From positions 1 through 33,412 of the forward strand of contig NZ_QJUG01000084.1 of assembly GCF_003426775.1 (NCBI RefSeq): DNA of 33,412 nt. Reading direction: 5' to 3'. The stretch's first letter is position 1; each line of letters opens with the position of its first letter. Of this stretch, positions 1-8,156 are shown one piece after another. Made by a program: the position numbers and the translations under genes. The notes under the pieces are model-generated. The model was not told where the DNA came from. It searched no databases and worked only from the letters and a program-made list of their open reading frames with translations. This DNA is from Allorhizocola rhizosphaerae (GTDB lineage Bacteria > Actinomycetota > Actinomycetes > Mycobacteriales > Micromonosporaceae).

Positions 1-76
1 CTACCGCATCCGCAACAGAGACCTCGGTCGGCAGGTACCGCCAGCCGACCACCACGACCATCGTTAACCATAACAA

Positions 77-310
77 CTAACCATCAAGCAGGGGGTCAGC
101 TTTCGAGCGCCGAGAAAGGGTCAGCATTCGGGCGACGTTGACATCTCCTTCATCACCCCGCCGAACCTCGTCGAACAGAGCAGGGGTCATCGGCACCAGT
201 CCCAAACACTGGCCGAGATCCACAACCACACCGTTGACCAATGCTCGACATGGCCGCAGGGCGCCGGCGGGAGCGATGACGCCCTGCAACACGTAACTCA
301 CGCAACACAC
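77..310 (-). CDS. Small hypothetical protein
   Basis: Encodes 77 residues from a GTG start to TAG. The middle reads as a compact hydrophobic protein (VLQGVIAPAGALRPC, then LGLVPMTPALFDEV), unlike the Arg/Pro-rich translations of the opposite strand, so I take it as real. No membrane helix, signal peptide or catalytic motif is visible and no function can be assigned. The ribosome-binding site is weak, so the start is uncertain. It lies upstream of the window edge on the same strand and may belong to an operon that continues outside. Confidence 0.45.
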   Translation of the reverse strand: MCCVSYVLQGVIAPAGALRPCRALVNGVVVDLGQCLGLVPMTPALFDEVRRGDEGDVNVARMLTLSRRSKADPLLDG

Positions 311-429
311 CCTACGAGACGCTGCTCAAGGAGCGCTCCGCGGCAGAAGAGTGAGCCCAGGCGACGCCGCACGGCTCGCGTTGGACCAGCGCGAGGTCGG
401 CTGGTCTTACCGGCGTTGGGCTGTTGTGG

Positions 430-642
430 TCAATCGGCAAAGGCGAGGCCATGCTCGGCCAGCGCGGCGGCCAGGATGTTGACCGCCTTCGGCCCGATCC
501 CGTGCAGGGCAAGTAGATCGCGGCGGCTATAGGCAGCCACTTGCGCGAGCGTCGTGACGCCGGCATCGAGCAAGGCGCTATTGGCTGGTCGCCCAATCGG
601 TGGCAAATCACCGATCTGAGCGGGCACATGGCGAGTACTCAC
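430..642 (-). CDS. Helix-hairpin-helix DNA-binding protein
   Basis: A 70-residue protein, nearly all of it one tandem helix-hairpin-helix unit. The first half reads PPIGRPANSALLDAGVTTL and the second DLLALHGIGPKAVNIL, with the GIGPKA hairpin that contacts the nucleic-acid backbone in HhH proteins. Small stand-alone HhH proteins of this size are common hypothetical genes in actinomycetes; sequence-independent DNA binding is the family expectation and no catalytic residues are present. The start used is GTG at 642; an in-frame GTG a few codons later is possible. Confidence 0.75.
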   Translation of the reverse strand: MSTRHVPAQIGDLPPIGRPANSALLDAGVTTLAQVAAYSRRDLLALHGIGPKAVNILAAALAEHGLAFAD

Positions 643-786
643 ACGATCACGATAGTCGGCCGAGCCCGCTGATCCGATTCCACAACACTTCGTCCAAGAT
701 GCGGGGTATCCAGTTGGCGGCAGAACCGCGCGAAGCTAAGCGAAGCACCCCACGTGGCAATTCCAGATACTGCCGGTTGGTGTCGA

Positions 787-1376
787 TCAGTCCGCCGTAA
801 AGTTCCATTGCGCAGGCAGGGTGCTGTCGCAAAGAGCACAGGTGAAGTTGTTGTCGCGCACGATATTGCGCTCGCCGCAGGTTGGACAACGGCGGAAGAT
901 GACCTTGTCGGTGAAGTCGCCGGATGCTGCACGCCCGCACGGTCGAGAGCGCTGGCCACGGCGGGCCAGGAATCCGGATCAGGGCAATATCCGCTCGATT
1001 GGTTGGTCACCTCAGCGACATCCCTGCCGGACTCGGTGGAGGCGAAGGTCATCTCCCCGGCAGCGAGGACGTCCCGCCCGCCGGCGAGGGCGACATGTTC
1101 ACTGCGGCGGGGCGCCAGCCTGAGTATGCCGTCGAGAGCCACGACGAATGTGAAAGGCTCCCCGAGTTCGCTGCGGCCGCGCCCGGTGAGCCATCCGTCG
1201 AGTGAGGCGGGCGCACCCACGGCAACAACGCCCACCGCGGCCATCAGGTCGCGTAGCTCGGCCGGACCGACATAGCGGTACCGTCTGGTCTGCGCCACCG
1301 CGCGACGGTATCCGTCTGAAGCGGGAGGCGTCCACACGAATTCAGGTCGGCAGGGGATGCCGACCGGCGCCGGCAT
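787..1376 (-). pseudogene. Zinc-ribbon hypothetical protein, frameshifted
   Basis: Coding begins at ATG 1376 and reads well through RYRYVGPAELRDLMAAVGVV and VVALDGILRLAPRRSEHV to DRAGVQHP near position 930. The reading frame is then lost. One frame over, the strand continues as DFTDKVIFRRCPTCGERNIV and then NNFTCALCDSTLPAQWNF, ending at TGA 787. The CPTCG and CALC pairs form a C-terminal four-Cys zinc ribbon of about 45 residues. A single-base indel near 925-935 therefore splits an otherwise intact gene of about 195 residues. It is either a recent inactivation or a sequencing error. The N-terminal domain is of unknown function. Confidence 0.62.
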
Positions 1377-1567
1377 GTTACGGCCTGCCAAAACGCCACG
1401 CTAGCTGGACCACGCCCGCCGCTGGTATCGCGGGCCGGGGTGTCGCATTCGGAGGGTCATTGACGTATGGCCGCATGCTTATGTGTTGGTACTGGATTGG
1501 CTTCGGATCCCTGTGCCGCCGACGGTCCATTGAGAACGGCCCCTGCGGTTCCCATCATGCGCAACGA

Positions 1568-2902
1568 TCATTCGACGGGATTGGGCCAGACGGCCGCGCG
1601 CAGTTCCTCTAGCAGGGCGGTTACGGGTTGGGCAGCGAGCCGGGTGCTTTCCGGCAGCGATCTGCAGCGGTCGAAGGCGCCCCAGATCAGATCGCGTTCC
1701 CATTCCGAGAAGTTCTGCTCAGACATGTCTTTGGAAATCCGTTCGATGATCGCACTGTCGGAGCGGTGCACGAACGAATCGAGAAGCTCAGCGAAGGAGG
1801 AGACGGTGCTTCCATACGTGACCCAGGCGCGGATCTGATCGCGGAGGAGGTTGTTCTTGAATTCCAGCTCGGCGTACCAATCTGCCTGCGTGGCGGCGTC
1901 GTGCCAGCCTTCGGCGTCGGTGTCCACGAGACCGGCGATCCTCTCGGCCAACTTGCTGACCGCGATCACGTTCATCGTCAGAACGCCTTCCCGCAGCAGC
2001 ACATCGCGGTATCCGTAGGCGATACGCTTCGGGTTCAACCCCTTCCAAGGATCCCTTGTCCGCCGGTATCGCCAGGTCAGCGGCTTGCCTGCCGGTGAGA
2101 GGGAAGGTGGGCTGAGCTGGCTGCCCTGAAGCATCTCCTCGATGGCAACGATGGCCTCGTGGTGGGCATAGGTCAGCTCGGGTTGCTCCGGCATCTCATC
2201 TCGCAGTGCCCGCCCGCCGAACCCAGTGTCGTAGTCGAGATTGAGCGCGTACCCACGCTTCGTCCCCGGGTGCGGGTCCGCGGGTGCGGGGTCGAAGAAG
2301 ATGTAGTGGCCATGGAAGCGCGTGTCAGGAAAGGCGGCTGACAGCATCTCCTGGACGCTGCCCTTGTAACCGGAGTCCACGAGGATGATCTCCGTTCTGC
2401 TGTCGGTGAAGTCGACCTCCTTCTCCTGGAAGTACCTCTCCAGCGCTCCCCAGGCGCTGTCAGTGCGGCTGCGGGCAGGTCTGCGAAACGCCGCGATATC
2501 GGCGAACGTGGCACCGCCCTCTTCGAGTTCGGCGAGCGCCGCATCGACGATGGACCTGGAGAGGTACATGTCGGTGCAGTGTCGCGCGTGGAACGGCCCG
2601 TTCAGGATCTTCGTCGCGAACCCGAGGCTGAACGCGTCCCGGCCTACGAACACCACACGTGCGTTCTCGTTCTCCCGAACGGCGCGCTGAAGATGGGGCA
2701 GCATGTCGATCGCTGCCTTCACCATGAACGGCGCGAACACGCTCTTGGCGATGCCGAAGGAGCGGGTGACGGTCTCCACTTTGGACGGTGTGTCGATGTT
2801 GAAGACACCGAGGAAGATCCCGAGAACTCGCGGATGCAGATCAAAATGATCGATATCCACGTGACCGATCTGATCATTGACCCAGCCGCGTTCGCCGATC
2901 AT
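1568..2902 (-). CDS. COG5610-like protein of unknown function
   Basis: A 444-residue soluble protein starting at ATG 2902, which overlaps the stop of the upstream membrane-regulator gene by 4 bp (ATGA), so the two are almost certainly co-translated. The order ARVVFVGRDAFSLGFATKIL, then MYLSRSIVDAAL, then EIILVDSGYKGSVQEML resembles the pattern (V/A)RDG..., YLSR..., VD.G..G..Q seen in COG5610-type HAD-related proteins next to polysaccharide genes. This is a pattern match only. No complete HAD catalytic DxDx(T/V) loop is seen. The C-terminal 150 residues look helical and are unassigned. The pairing with an XRE/membrane protein could mean a sensing or defence role, but that is inference. Confidence 0.72.
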   Translation of the reverse strand: MIGERGWVNDQIGHVDIDHFDLHPRVLGIFLGVFNIDTPSKVETVTRSFGIAKSVFAPFMVKAAIDMLPHLQRAVRENENARVVFVGRDAFSLGFATKILNGPFHARHCTDMYLSRSIVDAALAELEEGGATFADIAAFRRPARSRTDSAWGALERYFQEKEVDFTDSRTEIILVDSGYKGSVQEMLSAAFPDTRFHGHYIFFDPAPADPHPGTKRGYALNLDYDTGFGGRALRDEMPEQPELTYAHHEAIVAIEEMLQGSQLSPPSLSPAGKPLTWRYRRTRDPWKGLNPKRIAYGYRDVLLREGVLTMNVIAVSKLAERIAGLVDTDAEGWHDAATQADWYAELEFKNNLLRDQIRAWVTYGSTVSSFAELLDSFVHRSDSAIIERISKDMSEQNFSEWERDLIWGAFDRCRSLPESTRLAAQPVTALLEELRAAVWPNPVE

Positions 2903-3681
2903 GCCGACATGACCAGATAAACGAGGCCCATGAGCGCGACCAGAAGGTTGAGCGCCACCCACATGTGATGCAACCGGAGATGGTAGAGCCGCCGATATCG
3001 CCGCTGATGTCTGGACCGGCTGTCCGCCCAGTCCGGTTCGATTCCCAGGTCGGGAAACAACTCGTGCAGCCGGCTACGGATCGTAGCGGCTCCGGTCATG
3101 TGCATCTGATGCCGCTCGTAGAACTTTGCCGAAACGAGTGCGCCGAACAGCCCGGCGACCACCACGGCCGTCTTCGAAATCATGGCGACCAGCGAGGTCG
3201 GAGCAACGGCGGCAGCAGCCGTGAACGCTGCGGCGAGTCCGATGATAAGGCCGCAGAACAGAGCGCGCTGATTCTCCAGTTGCCGCGCCTGATCGCGCTG
3301 TTCCTGCCAGAGCCGGATCAATATCTCAGCGCTTGAGGCACGCTGTATAGCTGGAACCGCCACGCCGTCGGGTCGCGTGGTGGCAGGAGGCGACAGAGAC
3401 GACCGAGAGCCGCCCTTGACCTTGTCGTGCAATATCTCCCAGCGCCCCAGCCAGTCACCGGGATCGGCCCCGCAGGCTGCCACAAATGCCGCGACCGTCT
3501 CCCAGGTCGGGAGATGATCACCACCGGCGGCTTCCGCCAAGGCCGTTCGCGATTTGCCTGTCTGCCGCGCCATCTGTAGGTACTTGGGGGTGCCGGCCTG
3601 ATCGCGCAGCAGTCTTAGCTCTGCAGCGAAGGCTTGGACAGGATCGTCAGGTCTGGTCAGAGGCCGTTCCTGGCGCGCCAT
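2899..3681 (-). CDS. XRE-type HTH protein with C-terminal membrane segments
   Basis: A 260-residue protein. ATG 3681 is chosen because GAAGGGA lies 8 nt upstream. Residues 15-80 match the actinomycete N-terminal HTH module (AAELRLLRDQAGTPKYLQMA, TWETVAAFVAACGAD, ending in a WLGRWE tail). A polar linker follows. Two adjacent hydrophobic segments (GLIIGLAAAFTAAAAVAP and a Val/Ala-rich helix) come next, and after an Arg/His-rich cytoplasmic stretch a last helix (MWVALNLLVALMGLVYLV) ends the protein. This architecture suggests a membrane-tethered regulator or an adaptor rather than a free repressor. It is translationally coupled to the downstream COG5610-like gene. An inverted repeat sits in its upstream region. 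Confidence 0.8.
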   Translation of the reverse strand: MARQERPLTRPDDPVQAFAAELRLLRDQAGTPKYLQMARQTGKSRTALAEAAGGDHLPTWETVAAFVAACGADPGDWLGRWEILHDKVKGGSRSSLSPPATTRPDGVAVPAIQRASSAEILIRLWQEQRDQARQLENQRALFCGLIIGLAAAFTAAAAVAPTSLVAMISKTAVVVAGLFGALVSAKFYERHQMHMTGAATIRSRLHELFPDLGIEPDWADSRSRHQRRYRRLYHLRLHHMWVALNLLVALMGLVYLVMSA

Positions 3682-3748
3682 GCGGGCCGTCCCTTCGCCA
3701 AGCACGTCAGCTTCGACATAGCGAACAGCCTATTTTCTACCAGGGCCG

Positions 3749-3798
3749 TTGACCGTCGCCACCATGAATTGACCGTCGCTCCAGCCGACGGTCAATTC
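3749..3798. promoter_or_regulatory. Perfect 13-bp inverted repeat in divergent intergenic region
   Basis: GAATTGACCGTCG at 3766-3778 is answered by CGACGGTCAATTC at 3786-3798 across a 7-nt spacer. A third copy of the half-site, TTGACCGTCG, lies directly upstream at 3749-3758. The array sits between the minus-strand XRE/membrane gene (start 3681) and the plus-strand secreted-protein gene (start 3846). No T-tract follows, so an operator is more likely than a terminator. The TTGACC core could also serve as a -35 element. Confidence 0.55.
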
Positions 3799-3845
3799 CG
3801 CTGCTAGAACGGGATCCAGCTCATCCCATCGATCGAGGAGTGACG

Positions 3846-4298
3846 ATGATGATCCCAAAGGCACGTCGAGCAACGAGTCTCAGGTTGCTCTCGCTCATGG
3901 TTGGCACCATGCTCGCCCTGGTCGGAGTGACGGTCTCCGCGACACCAGCAATGGCCAGCGCCACTGGGTGCGCATTGTATGGAGGTAACTACGGCGGCTA
4001 CTTCATCCCCGGCGGCCAGTACTGCTTCTCCATCAACGGAAGCGGCCTGACCGTCAACTTCACCTCGGGCAGCTTCAACGGCCCGGTGCTCTACAACTGG
4101 GCCGAGTCGGTCCGTTTTTACGACACGTCGAACACCAACTACGCCACCTTCAACAAGCCGGTGACATCCGGTGCCGCGTACGGATACCACTACTGGCAGC
4201 TGCCGATCCACGGCACCGCCAGGACGGGACGAGTCTGCGGTGAGCTGAAATCCAGCGGTTCGGTGGTGGCCACGGTCTGCCACAACATCTTCTCGTAG
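3846..4298 (+). CDS. Small secreted protein with four conserved-looking cysteines
   Basis: About 150 residues. GAGGAG at 3835-3840 fits ATG 3846 (or the adjacent ATG 3849). A positively charged N-terminus (KARRATSLR) is followed by a hydrophobic core (LLSLMVGTMLALVGVTV) and an ATPAMASA cleavage site: a clear Sec signal peptide. The mature part is about 115 residues, rich in Gly, Tyr, Asn and Ser, with four Cys (GCALYGG, QYCFSING, RVCGELK, TVCHNIF) that could form two disulfides. The family is not recognised. Similar small secreted proteins of unknown role are common in actinomycetes. A terminator-like hairpin follows immediately, so it is probably monocistronic. Confidence 0.8.
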   Translation: MMIPKARRATSLRLLSLMVGTMLALVGVTVSATPAMASATGCALYGGNYGGYFIPGGQYCFSINGSGLTVNFTSGSFNGPVLYNWAESVRFYDTSNTNYATFNKPVTSGAAYGYHYWQLPIHGTARTGRVCGELKSSGSVVATVCHNIFS

Positions 4299-4305
4299 AA
4301 CCCCA

Positions 4306-4339
4306 AGCGGTGGGGGGCCGGAACTCGCCACCCACCGCT
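4306..4339 (+). terminator. Hairpin after secreted-protein gene
   Basis: AGCGGTGGG (4306-4314) pairs perfectly with CCCACCGCT (4331-4339) eight bases after the stop codon. There is no strong T-tract, as is usual for actinomycete terminators. Confidence 0.55.
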
Positions 4340-4477
4340 CTATCCTTCGGCATCTGCTGTTCCGCCGCCGGCAGCGTGGTCGTGCTCGCCAGACCGTCCG
4401 TGCCTTGCCCACTAGCCTCCCTGTTTCGGTAAGCTGCGGTGTCGTCGCGGATTGATCTCGTTGAGTGATGTCTGTCG

Positions 4478-4903
4478 TTATTCGGCTGGTGTTGGGCAGC
4501 ATGGTGCCGGCCTCGGCTGCCGGGATGCTCCTGCTGGGTAGGGTGCTGGCCGTGGTTGGCCAGCCGCCGCGAGTTGGGCGATCATGAGCTGGAGGGTGTC
4601 GTTGAAGCTGGAGCCTTCGGCCACAGTGTGCTCGTGCGGCAGGCCGAGGGTGTCGCCAGGCAGGTACCAAGAGCGCATGTCGTCGTCGCTGAACTCGCTG
4701 CGCTGAGGGCGAGTCTGGTGTCGGCGGACGGTTTCGTCGAAGGACACGTCGAGGTAGTAAGCCAGCGACGGGCCGTCATGGTCGGTGAACAGCTTCGTGA
4801 ACATCTGTCCGTAGCGATGAGAAGCGAGTATGCCTTCCACGATCACGCTGTAACCGTTGCCCATCAAGAATCGCACGGTGTGATCTATGAATGTCGGTGC
4901 GAG
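4478..4903 (-). pseudogene. 5'-truncated P-loop kinase
   Basis: The readable part (TFIDHTVRFLMGNGYSVIVEG, then LAYYLDVSFDETVRRHQTRP and DDMRSWYLPGDTLGL) corresponds to the middle and end of a small actinomycete P-loop (AAA/zeta-toxin-like) kinase family. In that family the ...HTVR...GY.V..EGIL and YLDVSFEET..RH segments follow an N-terminal GxSGSGKST loop. Here an in-frame TGA at 4904-4906 cuts off everything upstream and no P-loop is found in any frame before the next gene. The ATP-binding half is therefore missing and the gene must be inactive as a kinase. The tail after residue 110 is Pro/Ala-rich and probably read-through into unrelated DNA. Confidence 0.65.
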
Positions 4904-5009
4904 TCACGCAGCGGCCGGTTGATCTGGCGATCCGTGCCGTCGCGTTCACCCCCGCAAACTAAACCGCCCGCACTGGCCCGCGACGGAACGCGACCAATGA
5001 TCTCAGCGC

Positions 5010-5603
5010 CTATCTGAGAAGGAAGTTCCCGACCACGATGATCGCGGCGGCCCAGCCGAGGACACTGCCCATGTGCAAGATAACCACTCGCCTGGCCACG
5101 CGCTCGGCGAACAACCACGCTACTGCCAGATCGAACAAACCTGTTAGGCCAACGATTAGCAATAGACCCCGAGAGCTTTGGACCGGGTAATCAATAAAGA
5201 GGTAGTTCAACATCATCAGCAATGGCGTGCCAGGCCACAGCGCCAGCGAGAAAAACCGCTTTGATACCCGGTAACGGTCTGTCTTCTGAGGCCTGTCTGG
5301 GAAAAGGCTCTTGGACATCATCGCCATTGCGAAGCTAATCACAACCAGCGCATGCGCTTCATGCTCGCTGATACGCATCCACGACACCTGGATCCATCCC
5401 GTCAGGAAGCCCACAACAGCCACAACCATCATGTTGTAGAAGGCCACCCACTCAGCAATCACGCCTTTGAGTGAGACCCAGTCCAGATCCTGTAACAGCT
5501 TGACCAGCGATATCCCACTTGCAAGCTGCGACAAAAGAAACCACGGCCGCTTCCAGACCGGCCCGTGAGGATCTTTCCGGCGTTCGGTGGCTTCATCGGT
5601 CAC
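5010..5603 (-). CDS. Multi-pass membrane protein, hypothetical
   Basis: Encodes 197 residues from GTG 5603 to TAG 5010. A charged N-terminus (TDEATERRKDPHG) is followed by about five hydrophobic segments: around residues 55-75 (FYNMMVVAVVGFLTGWI), 85-98 (HALVVISFAMAMM), 120-135 (FSLALWPGTPLLMML), 147-165 (LLLIVGLTGLFDLAVAWLF) and 175-193 (GSVLGWAAAIIVVGNF). No transporter or enzyme motif is recognised. The base composition is less GC-rich than its neighbours and it sits between two gene fragments, consistent with recently acquired accessory DNA. Confidence 0.75.
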   Translation of the reverse strand: MTDEATERRKDPHGPVWKRPWFLLSQLASGISLVKLLQDLDWVSLKGVIAEWVAFYNMMVVAVVGFLTGWIQVSWMRISEHEAHALVVISFAMAMMSKSLFPDRPQKTDRYRVSKRFFSLALWPGTPLLMMLNYLFIDYPVQSSRGLLLIVGLTGLFDLAVAWLFAERVARRVVILHMGSVLGWAAAIIVVGNFLLR

Positions 5604-5748
5604 GCACGAATCGAACCCGACGACTCCCTCTGTGTCGATCCCTCAATCAGCCTAGCCTCCAATTCGCTCAGAGCTTTTCGTGCGCATCCGGATCGTCTCG
5701 GATACGCAACGCTTGCGCTGCAACCAAACCACGACCGGCTGTCTGCCG

Positions 5749-6090
5749 TCACCTCCCGACGTTGGCTGCGGTCTTGAGGTAGTCGGGGAGTTCGGCTTCC
5801 CATTCGCGGCGCTTTCGGCGGCCGAGGCCGGTAGCGGGTGGTACACCGGCGGCCCGGGACAGTTCCGCCCCGGTGGGAACCCGGCCGCCCGCAACTTCGC
5901 GATCCCAGAACCGGCGCATGGCCGCAACGGCGGTGACGTCGGCCTCGTCGTCGGGTCGGTCGTCGTCGCCGGTCGCCTCGTCGTCGTCCAGCACGTCGTT
6001 GTCCGGTACCGGCTGCGGGAGTTGGCTGGCAGCGCGCCACCCCGCACGATCGACCAGCGCCAGCAGCAATTGGTGGATCTGCTGCTTGCC
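5749..6090 (-). pseudogene. C-terminal fragment of an SpdB/DUF2637-type transfer protein
   Basis: The minus strand reads DDDEATGDDDRPDDEADVTA, then MRRFWDREVAGGRVPTGAEL, SRAAGVPPATGLGRRKRREW and EAELPDYL before TGA 5749. The acidic linker followed by (A)..FWD.EVA.GR.P.GAEL.RAAG...LGRRKRREW is the usual C-terminus of DUF2637/SpdB-like proteins carried by actinomycete conjugative plasmids and AICEs. The N-terminal membrane domain is absent. Upstream of about 6090 the strand stops making sense and the opposite strand becomes coding, so the fragment ends at a rearrangement junction. Confidence 0.5.
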
Positions 6091-6450
6091 GCTCACGCGG
6101 CCGCAGCGCCAGCGGGACAAGTTCCAGCGCTCGCCGACGACAATGCTGCGCGTAAGGCGCTCAGGGGCCTTACATATGCGACCATCGTGCGCCGAGCCGG
6201 CGAGTTGTCCAAGGCTGGTGCGGATGCGACCGAAGCTGCATGGAGCATGTGCAGCGGTCTCGCCCATGGTGACGCGAGCGCGACCATCGGCCTGTTGGAC
6301 ACCGAGGTAGTGCAGCAGGTTGCTCCAGGCATCAGCCTGACCCGCGTTTCGGCGCAGGTGAGGCTGCTGGTCACCGCCACCGCAATCGCGTGCGGCATGA
6401 CCGCTCGCGCGTTCCAACTTCTGCAGGAACGCGGCCGGCCACCATACTGA
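6090..6450 (+). pseudogene. C-terminal fragment of a hypothetical protein
   Basis: The plus strand reads sensibly from about 6090 (LADDNAARKALRGLTYATIV, then AAWSMCSGLAHGDASATIG and SLTRVSAQVRLLVTATAIAC) to TGA 6450. The W..CSGLAHG motif followed by a hydrophobic C-terminal helix resembles the end of a widespread actinomycete hypothetical family. The open frame continues upstream to 5680, but that part is the antisense of the SpdB-like fragment, so the two remnants are joined near 6040-6090. No function is known. Confidence 0.4.
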
Positions 6451-6670
6451 TCAGGCTCTTCGCCCTTTGGGACGGCAGCGCCGCTGGCGGGGCGCTTCTC
6501 CTGTTCCACACCCGTGATCGGCAGGTAAGACCACGATTCGATCACAAACGCTGCTCCATGATCGCTTTCACGTACGACCGTGAGCCAAGGCAGTGCTTAT
6601 CTGCCCCCCAATAGCCCCCGGACACCTGGCTTCAGTGGGACTGGACGGGACGCTGTGGGACACCCGTACG

Positions 6671-6710
6671 AAGAGGCTCCGACCTGTTTCCGCAGGTCGG
6701 AGCCTCTTTT
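6671..6710. terminator. Strong 16-bp stem terminator
   Basis: AAGAGGCTCCGACCTG (6671-6686) pairs with CAGGTCGGAGCCTCTT (6693-6708), followed on the plus strand by more T residues. It lies just beyond the CCA-like end of the tRNA-Tyr fragment. It therefore probably terminated the intact tRNA-Tyr gene (reading on the minus strand) and works in both directions. Confidence 0.75.
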
Positions 6711-6719
6711 TGCACGTGG

Positions 6720-6768
6720 TGGCGGGTGAAGGGTTCGAACCTTCGTAGCTCTCGCGACGGTTTTACAG
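6720..6768 (-). other. Integration scar: 3' fragment of tRNA-Tyr(GUA) (att site)
   Basis: Read on the minus strand, this is CTGTAAA (anticodon loop with GTA), a long variable arm, the T-arm GAAGG-TTCGAAC-CCTTC, the acceptor strand ACCCGCC and discriminator A. The bases upstream of the loop do not pair with the anticodon stem and no D-arm or 5' acceptor exists, so only the 3' half is present. Tyrosine-integrase elements of actinomycetes recombine in exactly this anticodon-loop-to-3'-end segment. The neighbouring integrase gene ends inside it, identifying it as an attL/attR remnant. Confidence 0.8.
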
Positions 6769-8134
6769 GGGGTCGCTGTGTGCGTCTGGGTTCCCGTCAC
6801 TTTTTGAAACCGGAGAACCCGTTACCTCGTTAGGCCGTGTTCTGCGCGAGGTTGGGGCTTTCCGGGCGGTTCTGGCTCGCCTGTTAAGCATCTGGTCGAG
6901 GGCGTCCAGTTCCTCGGTACTTCCGCGCGAGAAGAGGTGGCCGTACACGTCGTAGGTTGTCTTGATCGATTCGTGGCCGATCCGATGTTGGATCGTGTAT
7001 GGATCCCACCTGGCATCGATCAACCAGCTCACATGGGAGTGTCGGGTGTCGTGAATGCGGGGGCTCTGGTGCAAGCGGGTCTTGCAGGCGCACTCGAGAC
7101 AGCGTTGGGGTCGAGTTTTTCTTTCTTACCTCCGCGTCCGCATTTGATCATCTTTGTGGGTGGGTGTTTGGGGCAGCGGCTTGCCTTGATCACGGCTGGT
7201 TTCCAGTAGCGACGGCGAAGGTTGTTCTGGTCCCATGCCGTGCCCTCTGGCGAGGGGAAGATCAGCTCGTGCGGTCGTTTGTCTGCGCAGCGGGCCTTTA
7301 GGATTTTGACCAGGGTTCGCGAGATGGTGACCGACCGCTCGCTACGCTCAGATTTGGGCCGCCGAAAGTTCCGTCCTTCCTGAAGGTTTGTTCGACAACG
7401 ATCACTGGCTTCTTGATGTCGAGCTTGAGGTCGCATACGCGCATGCCAAGAAGCTCGCCCAGACGCAGTCCTGTACCGAAGGCGACCTTAATAAAATCCT
7501 TGATCTGTGGGTCCGCCGCTTCCCACAGCGCATCGGCCTCCTCGGCTGTGAGGTAGCAAGCCTTGTGGCGTTTGACCTTCGGGAGCCCATTGGAACGCTT
7601 GCCTTTGGGCTTCTCAGCGGGGTTCGTGGCCATGTGTTTCGGTACAGCTGCGCCGAGGATCTGGTGAACCACAACATGGATCTTCCTCACCCCTGCCGGC
7701 ATAAGCTCCTTAGCAAGGCGTCCGTAAAAGGTCCAGATGATGTCGGGGTCCTTCTCGAGGTCAGCGAGATGGATCGGACCGAGGTCTGGGATGACTCGGC
7801 TACGTATCAAGCGCAGGTATTCCTTCATGGTGGAGTCCTCGACGTCGTTCTTGAACTCCTGCCACGTCTCGAACCACTCGGCGAACGTCGGCGTCTCCTT
7901 TTGCACCTCTTCGTTGATGCCAAGGATCGCCTTGTAGACCTCCTCGTTAGTTATGTTGTGGTTGTTCGCCTCTGCGAGGGCTTTTGCCGCTTCGGCCTTC
8001 TTGAAGCCATCAGCGGTGCCGGGAAACGTACATGATTGCTTCTTTCCCGCCGCCTTGCCGCCAAGCCGCCACCATACTCGGTATGAACCAGAACGGAGCT
8101 CGGGTTTCGATGCCATAGATCGAAAGGTACCCAA
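6763..8134 (-). pseudogene. Tyrosine integrase, inactivated by two frameshifts
   Basis: Begins at TTG 8134 or ATG 8116 (MASKPELRSGSYRVWW) with an AP2-like arm-binding N-terminus, a core-binding domain (TFAEWFETWQEFKND) and the first catalytic Arg box (GTGLRLGELLGM). Near 7355-7361 one base is missing: the frame changes from DGTFGGP to PKSERSERSVTIS. Near 7100-7105 a second base is missing, after which the last catalytic boxes appear: HDTRHSHVSWLI (HxxR) and GHESIKTTYDVYGHL with the nucleophilic Tyr. All active-site residues survive but in three frames. The stop codon TAA (6763-6765) lies in the anticodon loop of the tRNA-Tyr fragment. This was the integrase of an AICE or prophage inserted in tRNA-Tyr. 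Confidence 0.85.
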
Positions 8135-8138
8135 GCGC

Positions 8139-8156
8139 GTGACCCCATGGGGTCAC
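8139..8156. promoter_or_regulatory. Perfect 18-bp palindrome upstream of integrase
   Basis: GTGACCCCATGGGGTCAC is a perfect palindrome 5 bp upstream of the TTG start of the broken integrase and 20-odd bp from its ATG. It is well placed as an operator or as a recombinase/excisionase binding site. Confidence 0.5.

Noticed and set aside
1-61. Possible start of a minus-strand gene (ATG at 61, reading MVVVVGWRYLPTEVSVADAV) running off the window
   Set aside because: Only 20 codons are visible and no ribosome-binding site precedes it, so coding cannot be judged.
754-1275. Long plus-strand open frames opposite the zinc-ribbon gene
   Set aside because: Translation is Arg/Ser/Pro-rich antisense of a better minus-strand coding sequence.
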